This document shows positions 27,344 to 35,553 of a stretch of 64,000 bases of DNA, piece after piece; within the stretch, counting starts at the first letter, position 1, and each line of letters opens with the position of its first letter. The DNA comes from Actibacterium mucosum KCTC 23349. GTDB lineage: Bacteria; Pseudomonadota; Alphaproteobacteria; Rhodobacterales; Rhodobacteraceae. The notes under the pieces are model-generated. The model was not told where the DNA came from. It made no database searches and saw nothing but the letters and a program-made list of their open reading frames with translations. Location of the stretch: positions 310,001-374,000 of the forward strand of contig NZ_JFKE01000002.1 of the NCBI RefSeq assembly GCF_000647975.1, in the 5' to 3' direction. A program made the position numbers and the translations under genes.

Positions 27344-27759
27344 GAGGATTCCTGCGCGGCGTTACGCATGCGCGCGTTAATCCAGCGCCCAATGGCGATA
27401 ACGCGTAGGATGGCAATCGTAAAGGTGATGACATCTAAGGCCAGAAACGCGACGGGTGATACCAAAGGCGCATACTGCAACGGGGATTGAACAACGCCGT
27501 TGTTGAACGCCGCGAATTCCCCAAAGCGCCAGACCATACCCGCAGCTACGTAAATCAACGTGACCAACATCATGTCGCGCAGCGTGGCGAACAGCATGAT
27601 CCACGGGTCAGTCTCGCCGGATTGCTGATCCCGGGCGCGGCTGTAGAACGCCAGAGCCACTAGTACACAGCCGGCCCCCAGAAACAGGCAAACGACGCTG
27701 AGCGATTGCATGATACGCAAAAAACCGGGATCGTTCATCATGCGAAAGAGGTCTTCCAT
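27340..27759 (-). CDS. Membrane protein of unknown function
   Basis: 139 residues with three or four hydrophobic segments (IMQSLSVVCLFLGAGCVLVAL; LRDMMLVTLIYVAAGMVW; PVAFLALDVITFTIAILRVIAI) and a basic C-terminus. I do not recognise the family. The ATG at 27759 is favoured over an in-frame GTG 12 bases upstream because AGGTGG lies 8 bases before it. It sits between xthA and mazG on the same strand with overlapping or 15-base junctions, so it is probably in an operon with these two nucleotide/DNA-maintenance genes. Confidence 0.7.
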   Translation of the reverse strand: MEDLFRMMNDPGFLRIMQSLSVVCLFLGAGCVLVALAFYSRARDQQSGETDPWIMLFATLRDMMLVTLIYVAAGMVWRFGEFAAFNNGVVQSPLQYAPLVSPVAFLALDVITFTIAILRVIAIGRWINARMRNAAQESS

Positions 27760-27774
27760 AACATTTTCCACCTG

Positions 27775-28554
27775 TTAAAGGTCAAGCTCCACCCAGACGG
27801 GCACATGGTCCGAGGGTTTTTCCCGCCCGCGCAACTCTTTGTCGATCTGGCAATCCCGCAGCAGGTCGGCGCATTGCGGGGTCAGCAGGAAATGGTCGAT
27901 GCGGATGCCGTCATTGCGGTTCCACGCGCCGGCCTGATAGTCCCAGAACGAATATTGCTCGGGCGCGTGGGTGCGGGCGCGGAAGGCCTCGGTAAAGCCC
28001 AGGTTGACGATCTCGCGCCACGCCGCACGGCTTGCCGGCAGGCCCAGCGCGTCGTCCTGCCAGGCCTCGGGCCGGGCAGCGTCTTCGTCCTGGGGGATGA
28101 TGTTGTAATCGCCGGCCATCAGGGCGACCTCTTCGCCTGCCATCAGTTCGGCGGCGCGTGCTTTCAGGCGTTTCATCCAGGCCAGTTTATAGTCGTATTT
28201 TGGCCCCGGCGCCGGGTTGCCATTGGGCAGGTACAGCCCGCAGATGCGCACCGCCTGCTTGCCCACCACCGTGGCCTCGATCCAGCGGGCCTGTTCGTCG
28301 GTATCATCTCCGGGCAACCCGCGCGCGACATCCTCCAGCGGCAGTTTCGACAGGATCGCCACGCCGTTGAAGCTTTTCTGGCCATGGGTTTCGACGTTAT
28401 AGCCGCGCTCTTCGAAGATCTCGCGCGGGAAGTTTTCGTCGATGGATTTGATCTCTTGCAGCAGCACCACGTCGGGGGCGGCCTCGTCCAGCCAGTCGGG
28501 CAAAGCCTGCGCGCGCGCCTTGATGCCGTTGATATTAAACGTGGCGATTTTCAT
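27775..28554 (-). CDS. xthA: Exodeoxyribonuclease III (AP endonuclease)
   Basis: 259 residues, normal for ExoIII. Acts in base-excision repair: cleaves at abasic sites and removes 3'-blocking groups. Motifs of the EEP nuclease fold: KIATFNINGIKARA at the start, VVLLQEIKSIDENFP (metal-binding Glu), GLYLPNGNP, ALMAGDYNIIPQDED, RNDGIRIDHFLLTP and the C-terminal KPSDHVPVWVELDL (active-site Asp-His). Start at 28554 is at the conserved MKI. The open frame extends upstream by 86 codons without similarity. Confidence 0.95.
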   Translation of the reverse strand: MKIATFNINGIKARAQALPDWLDEAAPDVVLLQEIKSIDENFPREIFEERGYNVETHGQKSFNGVAILSKLPLEDVARGLPGDDTDEQARWIEATVVGKQAVRICGLYLPNGNPAPGPKYDYKLAWMKRLKARAAELMAGEEVALMAGDYNIIPQDEDAARPEAWQDDALGLPASRAAWREIVNLGFTEAFRARTHAPEQYSFWDYQAGAWNRNDGIRIDHFLLTPQCADLLRDCQIDKELRGREKPSDHVPVWVELDL

Positions 28555-28630
28555 CGGGGCGCTCCTGGCTGCAATCTGACGAAAATATCCCTGTAGGCGG
28601 GGCAAATGTCCATGCCCTGCGTGTGCAATT

Positions 28631-29308
28631 TCACCGCTCGACCGTGGCGAGCCACAGCGCATCCAGCGCGCGCAGTTCGGCGGGGTCATAGGCATCAGGC
28701 GTTTCCCAATAGCGGCCGGAGGCCACGAAATAGTCCAGCTCGGCCTCTCGCGATCGCGCCCTTTGGATGGCGGCGGGATCGGGGCGCAGGGCTGGCGCCG
28801 TTGCAGGGGCAAAGATCAGGCGGCTGGGACCGGTCGACAGGTTCCGGCAGTCGCAGCCATGGTCCAGCGCCGTGGCCAACAGGCGGGCGGATTTCGCCTC
28901 GAGCGATTGCAGGGTTGGGTCATCGCGCAGCGGGTCGGCGGTGCCGGTGCCGTAGAAATGGGTGTTGCCCGTGGGCGCATAGACCATGTCGCAACCCAGA
29001 AAGTCCATCTGTGTGGGCTTCAGGTCGTGCAGCGCCCAATAGGCCGCGGTGAAGGCCATGGTGCCGCCGGCATAGACAAACCCGCCAAAGGCGTTTTGGG
29101 CGGGCACGAAGCGGTCGGCCCTGATATGGGGGCGGGTGTCGGCGGGCGGGTGGCGGTCGGCGGGGAAGTCTTCGGGATAGATCGCGTGGGTCCAGTCGTC
29201 ACGCACCCGCCAGGCGTTGTTGATGGCCACCAGCGCGTCATAGGGCAGGGTGGGCCAGTCGCGGGCCGCAACGGCGTTGGGGCCCGAGCCCAGGATCAGA
29301 ACCTTCAT
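28631..29308 (-). CDS. Conserved protein with Rossmann-like N-terminus, function unknown
   Basis: 225 residues beginning MKVLILGSGPNAVAARDWP, which resembles the start of proteins in the glycosyltransferase/MptE-like (DUF115-type) group. Further conserved-looking stretches: YDALVAINNAWRVRDDWTH, FVYAGGTMAFTAAYWAL and FLGCDMVYAPTGNTHFYG. No signal peptide or membrane segment. The ATG overlaps the end of the HI0933-type flavoprotein gene (ATGA), so both are co-translated. A role in surface-polysaccharide modification is only a guess. Confidence 0.65.
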   Translation of the reverse strand: MKVLILGSGPNAVAARDWPTLPYDALVAINNAWRVRDDWTHAIYPEDFPADRHPPADTRPHIRADRFVPAQNAFGGFVYAGGTMAFTAAYWALHDLKPTQMDFLGCDMVYAPTGNTHFYGTGTADPLRDDPTLQSLEAKSARLLATALDHGCDCRNLSTGPSRLIFAPATAPALRPDPAAIQRARSREAELDYFVASGRYWETPDAYDPAELRALDALWLATVER

Positions 29309-30477
29309 GCGCGCCTCGCAATTTCGGTGCCGGCGGCGTGGCCCGAGGACCACGCCCATTGGAAGTTATAGCCGCCCAACCACCCGGTCACGTCCAGAAC
29401 CTCGCCAATGAAAAAGAGGCCCGGTTGCAGGGTGCTTTCCATGCTGCGTGAGCTGATCTGCGCGGTATCGACCCCGCCCAGTGTGACCTCGGCGGTGCGG
29501 TAGCCTTCGGACCCGGTGGGGGTCAGCGTCCAGCCGTTCAGCCGCGCGCCGATGTCGCGCAGGGTCTTGTCCGAGCAATCGGCGAGGCGGGCGGGCAGGG
29601 CCCAGTCCGTGGCCAGGGCCTGCGCCAGACGCGTGGGGATCAGGTCGGCCAGCATCGTTGCCATGGCCTTGCCGCCCGCGTTTTGGCGCAAGGCGCGCAG
29701 GGCACCGAAAGCGTCGCGGCCGGGCATGAGGTCAACAGTGATTGCCTCGCCCTCGCGCCAAAAGCTGGAAATCTGCAGGATCGCCGGGCCAGACAACCCG
29801 CGATGGGTGAACAGCATCGCCTCGTTGAACGCGGTGCCGTTAGCCGCCGCCTGCACCGGAAGCGAAACACCCGAAAGCGGGCTGAACCGGTCGCCAAATG
29901 TCAGCGGCACAAGGGCAGGGCGGGTGTCCAGCACGTCATGCCCGAACTGCCGTGCCACGTCATAGCCAAACCCGGTCGCCCCCATTTTGGGGATCGACTT
30001 ACCGCCGGTGGCCACCACCAGATTGCGCGCCCGAACGGTGGACCCATCGCTCAGCGTCACGCGAAACACTGCCCCGTCATGGGTGATCTCGCCCGCCGAC
30101 ACGCCCAGACGCAACCTGGCCCCCGCCGCGTCCATTTCCGCCAACAGCATCGCAATGATGTCCTTGGCCGAATTGTCGCAAAACAGCTGCCCCAGCGTCT
30201 TTTCGTGCCAGGCAATGTTGTGGCGGCTGACCAGTTCGATGAAATCCCACTGCGTGTACCGGGCCAATGCGGATTTGGCGAAATGGCGGTTGGCCGACAG
30301 GAAATTGCCCGGCCCGCAATCGGTATTGGTAAAGTTGCACCGCCCCCCGCCCGAGATGCGTATCTTCTCGCCCGGCGCTTTCGCGTGGTCGATCACCAAT
30401 GTGCCCGCGCCCGCATGTATCGCGCACATCATACCGGCCGCCCCGGCGCCAAGGATCAGGGTTTTCACGTCTTGCAT
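29305..30477 (-). CDS. NAD(P)/FAD-dependent oxidoreductase, HI0933 (YhiN) family
   Basis: 390 residues. N-terminal FAD-binding Rossmann motif TLILGAGAAGMMCAIHAG, then ISGGGRCNFTNTD, a family hallmark, LVVATGGKSIPKMGATGFGY, and the C-terminal GEVLDVTGWLGGYNFQWAWSSG that closes the flavin site. Family members are putative flavoproteins of unknown substrate. The start at 30477 (MQDVKTLILGAG) is set by the flavin motif; the longer open frame is without similarity. First gene of a two-gene operon with 28631-29308. Confidence 0.9.
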   Translation of the reverse strand: MQDVKTLILGAGAAGMMCAIHAGAGTLVIDHAKAPGEKIRISGGGRCNFTNTDCGPGNFLSANRHFAKSALARYTQWDFIELVSRHNIAWHEKTLGQLFCDNSAKDIIAMLLAEMDAAGARLRLGVSAGEITHDGAVFRVTLSDGSTVRARNLVVATGGKSIPKMGATGFGYDVARQFGHDVLDTRPALVPLTFGDRFSPLSGVSLPVQAAANGTAFNEAMLFTHRGLSGPAILQISSFWREGEAITVDLMPGRDAFGALRALRQNAGGKAMATMLADLIPTRLAQALATDWALPARLADCSDKTLRDIGARLNGWTLTPTGSEGYRTAEVTLGGVDTAQISSRSMESTLQPGLFFIGEVLDVTGWLGGYNFQWAWSSGHAAGTEIARRA

Positions 30478-30780
30478 CGCGGCCCTTGTGCACCCTGTTG
30501 GCGCCCATCGCAAGGCGCAGGCAAGGCAACGGCCATTGGTGGCATTGGCATCGACACCTTCACCTTCGCCTGATCCGAATAATACGCGATGCGCCCAGCC
30601 GCCCGGATGTTGTCGGGCGGTTGCGGGCCCAATTCGGCGAATGCGCCTCAAGCGCCCTTAAATCCACCCCCTGCAATTACCGATATTTTGATCACAGGCT
30701 ACGCCATCCAATTCTCACACTCTTGGGTTGATTTCTAATTCCGTAATCCTAACGGCAATCAAAAATTTCCGAGGTTGATT
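30478..30780 (+). other. Gap with an in-frame relic upstream of the decayed serralysin-like gene
   Basis: No intact gene here. On the plus strand an open frame runs from ATG 30589 to TAA 30736-30738 (49 codons), in the same frame as the pseudogene that begins at 30781, and the frame continues open between the two. It includes a stretch reading PAITDILITGYAIQF. The last 120 bases are clearly more AT-rich than the neighbours. I read this as eroded 5' sequence of the pseudogene or its former promoter; no conserved domain is visible. Confidence 0.4.
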
Positions 30781-31864
30781 ATGCAGGAAAATGAACCTCC
30801 CGAGAATATGGCGTCGCTGTGGGACATGGCCAAAAACATGGTCTCGTATCGCAGTGATGGGTATTGGCAGGATATTGGCGCGGATAACCTGTTTTACAAC
30901 GACAGCAACCTTCTGTCGGTCCTGTCGGGGTTCAACAAAGGCTCCACCCCGTTGACCGAGGGATTTAAACAAAACGGATCGGCCACGCTGGCGCCGGCCG
31001 ACCTGCTGGCGTTGCAGATGCTTTATGCCGATCAGGGCGTTGACCTGGGCAATGTGTACACCGGCGATACGGTTTATGGGTTCAACACCAATATCCAAGA
31101 CGGGCTGATGTCGATGATCCCCGGTTTTGTTGGATCGCTGGCCTTTAGCATCGTCGATAGCGGCGGCATTGATACGCTCGACTTTTCCGGGTTTTTGGCA
31201 AACCAGCTGATCGACCTGACCGTGACCAAGGCCACCGACACCGCGCCCTCGACTTCGAACATCGGCGGTGATGTTGGCAATATGACATTGGCGGTGGGCA
31301 CCATCATCGAAAACGCCATTGACGGGTCGGGAAACGACACGATCATCGGCGACGAATTTGCCAATACGCTTGCAGGCGGCAGCGGCGGGGTGAATGAACT
31401 CTTTGGGATGGCGGGCAACGACCTCCTGTTGGGCGGCGGCGGCCTGTCGCACAAATTCCTTCACGGCGGTGATGGCAACGATATTCTGATCGGCGGCAAC
31501 ACGATCGGCCATGACACGCTGATCGGCGGCGCGGGGGTTCGACATCCTGATCGGGGGTCTGGGCAGCGACCTCTTCATTGGCGGGGAAGGGGCGATTGAC
31601 GTCTATGTCGACGATGCCAACGCACCCGCTGGCATTCCCGGCAATGATCAGTTCTTCTTTGCCAACAACAATGGCCAGCAGGATCTGGATACCATCCTGT
31701 CCTTTAGCGGACGTGGCGATGGCCTCTATGTCTCGGAAGGCTACAGCATTCACCTGACCGACGCGGGGCTATGGCTTGTCCATGGCGCCGATTACGATCT
31801 TGTCTTTATCGCCGGGCAAGAGGATCCAAGCTTTTCGGTTTTTGAAATCGGGGTGTTTGCCTGA
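30781..31864 (+). pseudogene. Decayed M10 serralysin-like protease with RTX repeats, catalytic domain lost
   Basis: The translation starts with DGYWQDIG, typical of the N-terminal region of Rhodobacterales M10 proteases, then jumps to FYNDSNLLSVLSGF, equivalent to the YxNDS...SVMSYF segment that follows the catalytic HExxHxxGxxH in intact enzymes. The zinc motif is absent, so an internal deletion removed the catalytic core. LAPADLLALQMLY and GDTVYGFNTN match the serralysin C-terminal domain, and GGDGNDILIGG-type RTX calcium-binding nonapeptides follow. A run of five G at 31533-31537 shifts the frame; with four G the frame continues (GGAGFDILIGGLGSDLFIGG) to TGA at 31862-31864. An upstream in-frame stop is at 30736. 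Confidence 0.75.
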
Positions 31865-31867
31865 CCC

Positions 31868-32197
31868 TCAGATCGAAAAACTTGTGCCGCAGCCGCAGCT
31901 GGCTGTGGCATTGGGGTTTTCGATCACGAACCGCGCGCCGATCAGTTCTTCGCTGAAATCGATCACCGCGTTGGCCAGAAACGGCAGCGACACCGGGTCC
32001 ACCACCACGGTTTCGCCTTCGCCGCTGAGCACAAGGTCATCGTCGCGCGCATCGTCCAGCCCGATATCGTACTGAAAGCCGGAGCATCCGCCGCCTTCTA
32101 CCGCGACACGCAGCACCTTGCCCTGATCGGACGCGCCGATCTCGGCCAACCGCTCAAACGCGCGGGGGGTGACTTTTGGAGGCAGGTTCAGATCCAT
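31868..32197 (-). CDS. erpA: A-type iron-sulfur carrier (HesB/ErpA/IscA family)
   Basis: 109 residues. The three conserved cysteines are present: GGGCSGFQY (about residue 40) and ASCGCGTSF at the C-terminus. Delivers [4Fe-4S] clusters to apo-proteins. The opening [21 protein letters not shown] is typical for the Rhodobacterales ErpA-like form. Start at 32197 is preferred, but the ATG at 32218 is also in frame; neither has a strong RBS. Divergent from dgt with 80 bases between. The gene symbol is by best resemblance; IscA-type paralogues cannot be excluded. Confidence 0.87.
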   Translation of the reverse strand: MDLNLPPKVTPRAFERLAEIGASDQGKVLRVAVEGGGCSGFQYDIGLDDARDDDLVLSGEGETVVVDPVSLPFLANAVIDFSEELIGARFVIENPNATASCGCGTSFSI

Positions 32198-32277
32198 GGC
32201 GTGAAAACCCCGTATCATCTTTGTGACATGCACAATATATGAAGCCTTGGGACAGGCCACAAGCGAAGGCAGGTAAA

Positions 32278-33420
32278 ATGGCAGCGATCTATGCGTGCAA
32301 CCCCGCATCATCACGCGGGCGGCTCTATGGCGAAGGGCTTTCCACCTTTCGCAGCCCCTTTCAGCGGGATCGTGACCGGATCATCCACGCCTCGTCCTTT
32401 CGGCGGCTCAAGCACAAGACGCAGGTGTTTATCGAGCACGAGGGCGATTACTTCCGCACCCGGCTGACCCATTCGATCGAGGTGGCGCAGGTGGCGCGCA
32501 CCATTGGCGGGGTGCTGGGGCTGGATGCCGAACTGACCGAGGCCGTGGCGCTGGCCCATGATCTGGGCCACACGCCGTTTGGCCATACGGGCGAAGATGC
32601 GCTGGGGGACCTGATGGCGCCTTATGGCGGGTTCGACCACAACGCGCAGGCGATCCGCATCGTCACCTCGCTGGAGCGGCATTATGCCGAGTTCGACGGG
32701 CTGAACCTGACATGGGAGGCGCTGGAAGGCATCGCCAAGCATAACGGCCCGGTCACCGGCGATATCCCCTGGGCGCTGGCCGAATACAACGCTTACCACG
32801 ATCTGGAACTGCACACCCATGCCAGCGCCGAGGCGCAGGTGGCCGCGCTGGCCGACGACATCGCCTATAACCACCACGACCTGCATGACGGCTTGCGGGC
32901 CGAGCTGTTTTCCACCGACGAGCTGGCCGAATTGCCGATCCTGGATGCGTGTTTTGCCGAGGTTGACGGCAAATATCCGGGCCTCAACTATTACCGCCGC
33001 CGGCACGAGGCGCTGCGGCGGTTCTTTGGCGTGCTGGTCGAGGATGTGATCGCCGTGGCCAAGGCCAACCTGGCCGAGATCGACCCGCAATCGGCGCAGG
33101 ATATCCGCGACGCCGGCCGCCCGATGATCCAGTTCACCGATGCGCTGTGGCAAGACCTGAAGGTCATCCGCGACTTCCTGTTCACCCGCATGTACCGCGC
33201 GCCTGCCGTGGTTGAGATGCGCAAGGTGGTCACGCAGCAGGTGAACGAGCTGTTCCCGCTTTTCATGGCGCAGCCCGATCTTTTGCCCAAGCAGTGGCGC
33301 AAGGACGTGGCCGCGGCGGCGGATGAGGTCACGCTGGCCCGGCTGGTCTGCGACTATATCGCCGGGATGACCGACCGTTTCGCGATGCAGGAACATTCTC
33401 GCCTGATCGGCGCGACCTAG
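32278..33420 (+). CDS. dgt: Deoxyguanosinetriphosphate triphosphohydrolase-like protein
   Basis: 380 residues, HD superfamily. Motifs: [21 protein letters not shown] near the N-terminus and the metal site [12 protein letters not shown]...[17 protein letters not shown] (H...HD...), with [14 protein letters not shown] as the distal Asp. Hydrolyses dNTPs to deoxynucleosides and triphosphate. The length matches the short dGTPase-like family common in alphaproteobacteria. Start at 32278 ([12 protein letters not shown]) follows AAGGCAGG; an ATG at 32239 is also in frame. Ends tail to tail with the next gene, sharing CTAG. Confidence 0.92.
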   Translation: MAAIYACNPASSRGRLYGEGLSTFRSPFQRDRDRIIHASSFRRLKHKTQVFIEHEGDYFRTRLTHSIEVAQVARTIGGVLGLDAELTEAVALAHDLGHTPFGHTGEDALGDLMAPYGGFDHNAQAIRIVTSLERHYAEFDGLNLTWEALEGIAKHNGPVTGDIPWALAEYNAYHDLELHTHASAEAQVAALADDIAYNHHDLHDGLRAELFSTDELAELPILDACFAEVDGKYPGLNYYRRRHEALRRFFGVLVEDVIAVAKANLAEIDPQSAQDIRDAGRPMIQFTDALWQDLKVIRDFLFTRMYRAPAVVEMRKVVTQQVNELFPLFMAQPDLLPKQWRKDVAAAADEVTLARLVCDYIAGMTDRFAMQEHSRLIGAT

Positions 33421-34037
33421 GTCAGGGCCACGCCGGCCGCGCGCAATTGATCTTGCGCCTTGTCCGCGGGCGCCGCGGCCAGGGTTGCGGCCGTGTCGAT
33501 CCGCACAACGAAACCGCGATTGCGGGCGGCCAATGCGGTTTTCAGCACGCAGTAATTCAGGTCCAGCCCGGCGATTTGCAGCTGCCCAACCTGCAACCGG
33601 TCCAACAGCGCGTCCAGCGCGCCAGTTTCAAACCCGTCCTGCACGCGTTTGACAATCACGTGGTCGGCCAACCCGTGAAAAGGCGCGGCGATCCCGATGC
33701 CCGGCGATCCGGCCAGCGCCTGACCCTTCATGAAGAGCCGCGCCACCATGCGCGTGGCCGGGCGCGACCATTCTTGCCGCAAGGCGATCACCGGCTGGCC
33801 CTGCGCCCTCGCGGTCTCAACCGCCCGCAGGATTGCGGACCGGGCGGCGGTCTTTTGGTCATCCGTATAGGGGCCGGTGTCCCAAAACACCGTCTGCAGG
33901 TCGATCAACAGCAACGCCTTGCCCGGCCGCTCGCCCACCGGCGCCCCCTGGCTGACGGTGCCGATTTGCCGGATGCCCAATACCAGCCAAGCCACAAACC
34001 CCACAAAAACCAACACCAGGACATACAGAACCGTCAT
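33417..34037 (-). CDS. Membrane-anchored isochorismatase-fold cysteine hydrolase
   Basis: 206 residues. A single membrane span (TVLYVLVLVFVGFVAWLVLG, residues 2-21) precedes an isochorismatase domain with the complete Asp-Lys-Cys triad: LLLIDLQTVFWD, VIVKRVQDGFET and LDLNYCVLKTAL. Members hydrolyse amides or related bonds; the substrate is unknown. The membrane anchor is unusual for the family, which is mostly soluble. The start overlaps the marR stop by 4 bases (ATGA), so this enzyme and the regulator are one operon. Confidence 0.85.
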   Translation of the reverse strand: MTVLYVLVLVFVGFVAWLVLGIRQIGTVSQGAPVGERPGKALLLIDLQTVFWDTGPYTDDQKTAARSAILRAVETARAQGQPVIALRQEWSRPATRMVARLFMKGQALAGSPGIGIAAPFHGLADHVIVKRVQDGFETGALDALLDRLQVGQLQIAGLDLNYCVLKTALAARNRGFVVRIDTAATLAAAPADKAQDQLRAAGVALT

Positions 34038-34474
34038 TCTTTTACACTCGCTTTCAGTTTCTCGGTCAGCGCCTGAACCACGTTCAGGGCGCGCTCTGCC
34101 TCGGCCGGATCAATCCCGGCACCGATCTGCGCGACCAGCACCGCCTCGCGGTCAAGCACGTCGGCGATCAGGGCGCGGCCCGTATCCGTCAACGATACAA
34201 GGGCCGAGGACTTGTGGCGCGGGTTCACGCGCCGCTCGGTCAGCCCGGCCTGCAACGTCTCATTGACCATGACCTGCACGTATTGGCGTTTGATCTCCAA
34301 CCGCGCGGCCAGTTCCGGCACCGAAGCGTCGCCATTCCGGTGCAGGATCTCCAGAACCGCCCGCATGCGCACCGTCAGGCCGCTGCCCTGCAGCCCTCGC
34401 TCCACCGCGGCTTCGGCCGCCTGCATCAGGGGCCGGGACATCCAGATAAGCTGATAAAGAGGATCTCGAATCAT
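34034..34474 (-). CDS. MarR-family transcriptional regulator
   Basis: 146 residues with a central winged helix (VRMRAVLEILHRNGDASVPELAARLEIKRQYVQVMVNETLQAG) and the wing motif RRVNPRHKSSALVSLT. Likely a repressor that senses small molecules. Two tandem TGACA-N7-TGTCA dyads begin at its start codon (34474-34510), a strong sign of autoregulation and joint control of the divergent sulfotransferase gene. No ribosome-binding site is seen before ATG 34474, so the mRNA may be leaderless. Operon partner: the isochorismatase-fold protein. Confidence 0.9.
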   Translation of the reverse strand: MIRDPLYQLIWMSRPLMQAAEAAVERGLQGSGLTVRMRAVLEILHRNGDASVPELAARLEIKRQYVQVMVNETLQAGLTERRVNPRHKSSALVSLTDTGRALIADVLDREAVLVAQIGAGIDPAEAERALNVVQALTEKLKASVKE

Positions 34475-34510
34475 GACACTATTGTTGTCAAAATGACATG
34501 TATAATGTCA
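34474..34510. promoter_or_regulatory. Tandem dyad operators between marR and sulfotransferase gene
   Basis: TGACA-N7-TGTCA at 34474-34490 and again at 34494-34510, with 3 bases between. The centres are 20 bp apart, two helical turns, so bound dimers would sit on the same face of the DNA. The spacer of the second dyad holds most of a TATAAT box (34501-34506) reading toward the sulfotransferase gene, and the first dyad touches the marR start codon. Binding would repress both directions. Confidence 0.75.
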
Positions 34511-34585
34511 ATAAGTTTGTCGGCCCGAAAGCCTTGCACCGCCAGCGGCATTCGGCAAACCTGATCGCAGACGGTCGGAGGCCTC

Positions 34586-35518
34586 ATGAACGTACAGACA
34601 GAACAGCTGCGCCAGTATCTGGGGCCGGTCACCAATACGGATATCTGGGCCAGCTTTCGCGTCCGCGCCGACGATGTCTATGTCGTCACCCCGCCCAAAT
34701 GCGGCACCACATGGACGCTGCATATCGCCATGATGCTGATCCTTGGCCGGGCCGAGGCCGAGGCCGGCACCCGCGACAACGCGCCCTGGCTGGACATGGC
34801 GCTGCGTGACCGGCCGGCGATGGCCGCGATGCTGGACGGGCTGGACCGCCGCCGCTGCATCAAAAGCCACACGCCGATGGATGGCATCGCCTATGGGGCC
34901 GAACCCACCTATCTTGCGGTTTATCGCCACCCGGTGGATGCGTTTTTCTCGTTCCGCAGCCATGTGCACAACATGAAGGATGGCAGCATCTTTGCCGATG
35001 TGGTGCCCGATGACCTGGCCGCCGCCTTTCAGCGCTTTCTGAGCGCGCCGGTTACCGATACCGGCACCGATGACTTCTCGCTCGCAGCGATTGTGCACCA
35101 TTATCAGCAGGCCAAGGCGCGACAGTCCAATGGCAATGTACATTTCCTGCACTACGCCGACCTGACCCGCGACCTGGCCGGGCAGGTGGCCCGGCTGAAC
35201 GACCTGCTGGGCACCGGCGTGGCCCCGGATACCCTGCGCGAGATTGTTCAGGCCAACACCTTCGCCAGCGCCCGCCGCACGGCCGAGGCCAGCGCGGGCC
35301 GGTTCTCTGATGCCTCGCCCTTCAAGGACCACGCCCAGTTCTATGCCTCGGGCACATCGAATAAATGGCAGGGCCGGTTATCGGACGCTGACATCGCCGC
35401 CTATACGGACCGGTTGAACGCGTCGTTGCCAGCCGAAGACGTGGCGTGGCTGAACTGGGGCGATCCGGGCACGGCAGCCCAGGGTCAGGCAGACCCGTCC
35501 TTGCCTGACCGGCCCTAA
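34586..35518 (+). CDS. Sulfotransferase-domain protein
   Basis: 310 residues. The PAPS-binding motifs are clear: 5'-phosphosulfate loop VTPPKCGTTWT (about residue 34) and 3'-phosphate motif LAVYRHPVDAFFSFRSHVHNM. Transfers sulfate from PAPS to a small hydroxylated or amino substrate, which is unknown; the protein resembles the cytosolic animal type more than bacterial Stf0 types. CGGAGG precedes the ATG at 34586. It is divergent from the marR operon and shares its operator region, so its substrate or product may be the MarR ligand. Confidence 0.87.
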   Translation: MNVQTEQLRQYLGPVTNTDIWASFRVRADDVYVVTPPKCGTTWTLHIAMMLILGRAEAEAGTRDNAPWLDMALRDRPAMAAMLDGLDRRRCIKSHTPMDGIAYGAEPTYLAVYRHPVDAFFSFRSHVHNMKDGSIFADVVPDDLAAAFQRFLSAPVTDTGTDDFSLAAIVHHYQQAKARQSNGNVHFLHYADLTRDLAGQVARLNDLLGTGVAPDTLREIVQANTFASARRTAEASAGRFSDASPFKDHAQFYASGTSNKWQGRLSDADIAAYTDRLNASLPAEDVAWLNWGDPGTAAQGQADPSLPDRP

Positions 35519-35553
35519 TCGGGGAAGCTGGCCCAAAGCGGGCAGGAGGGACA

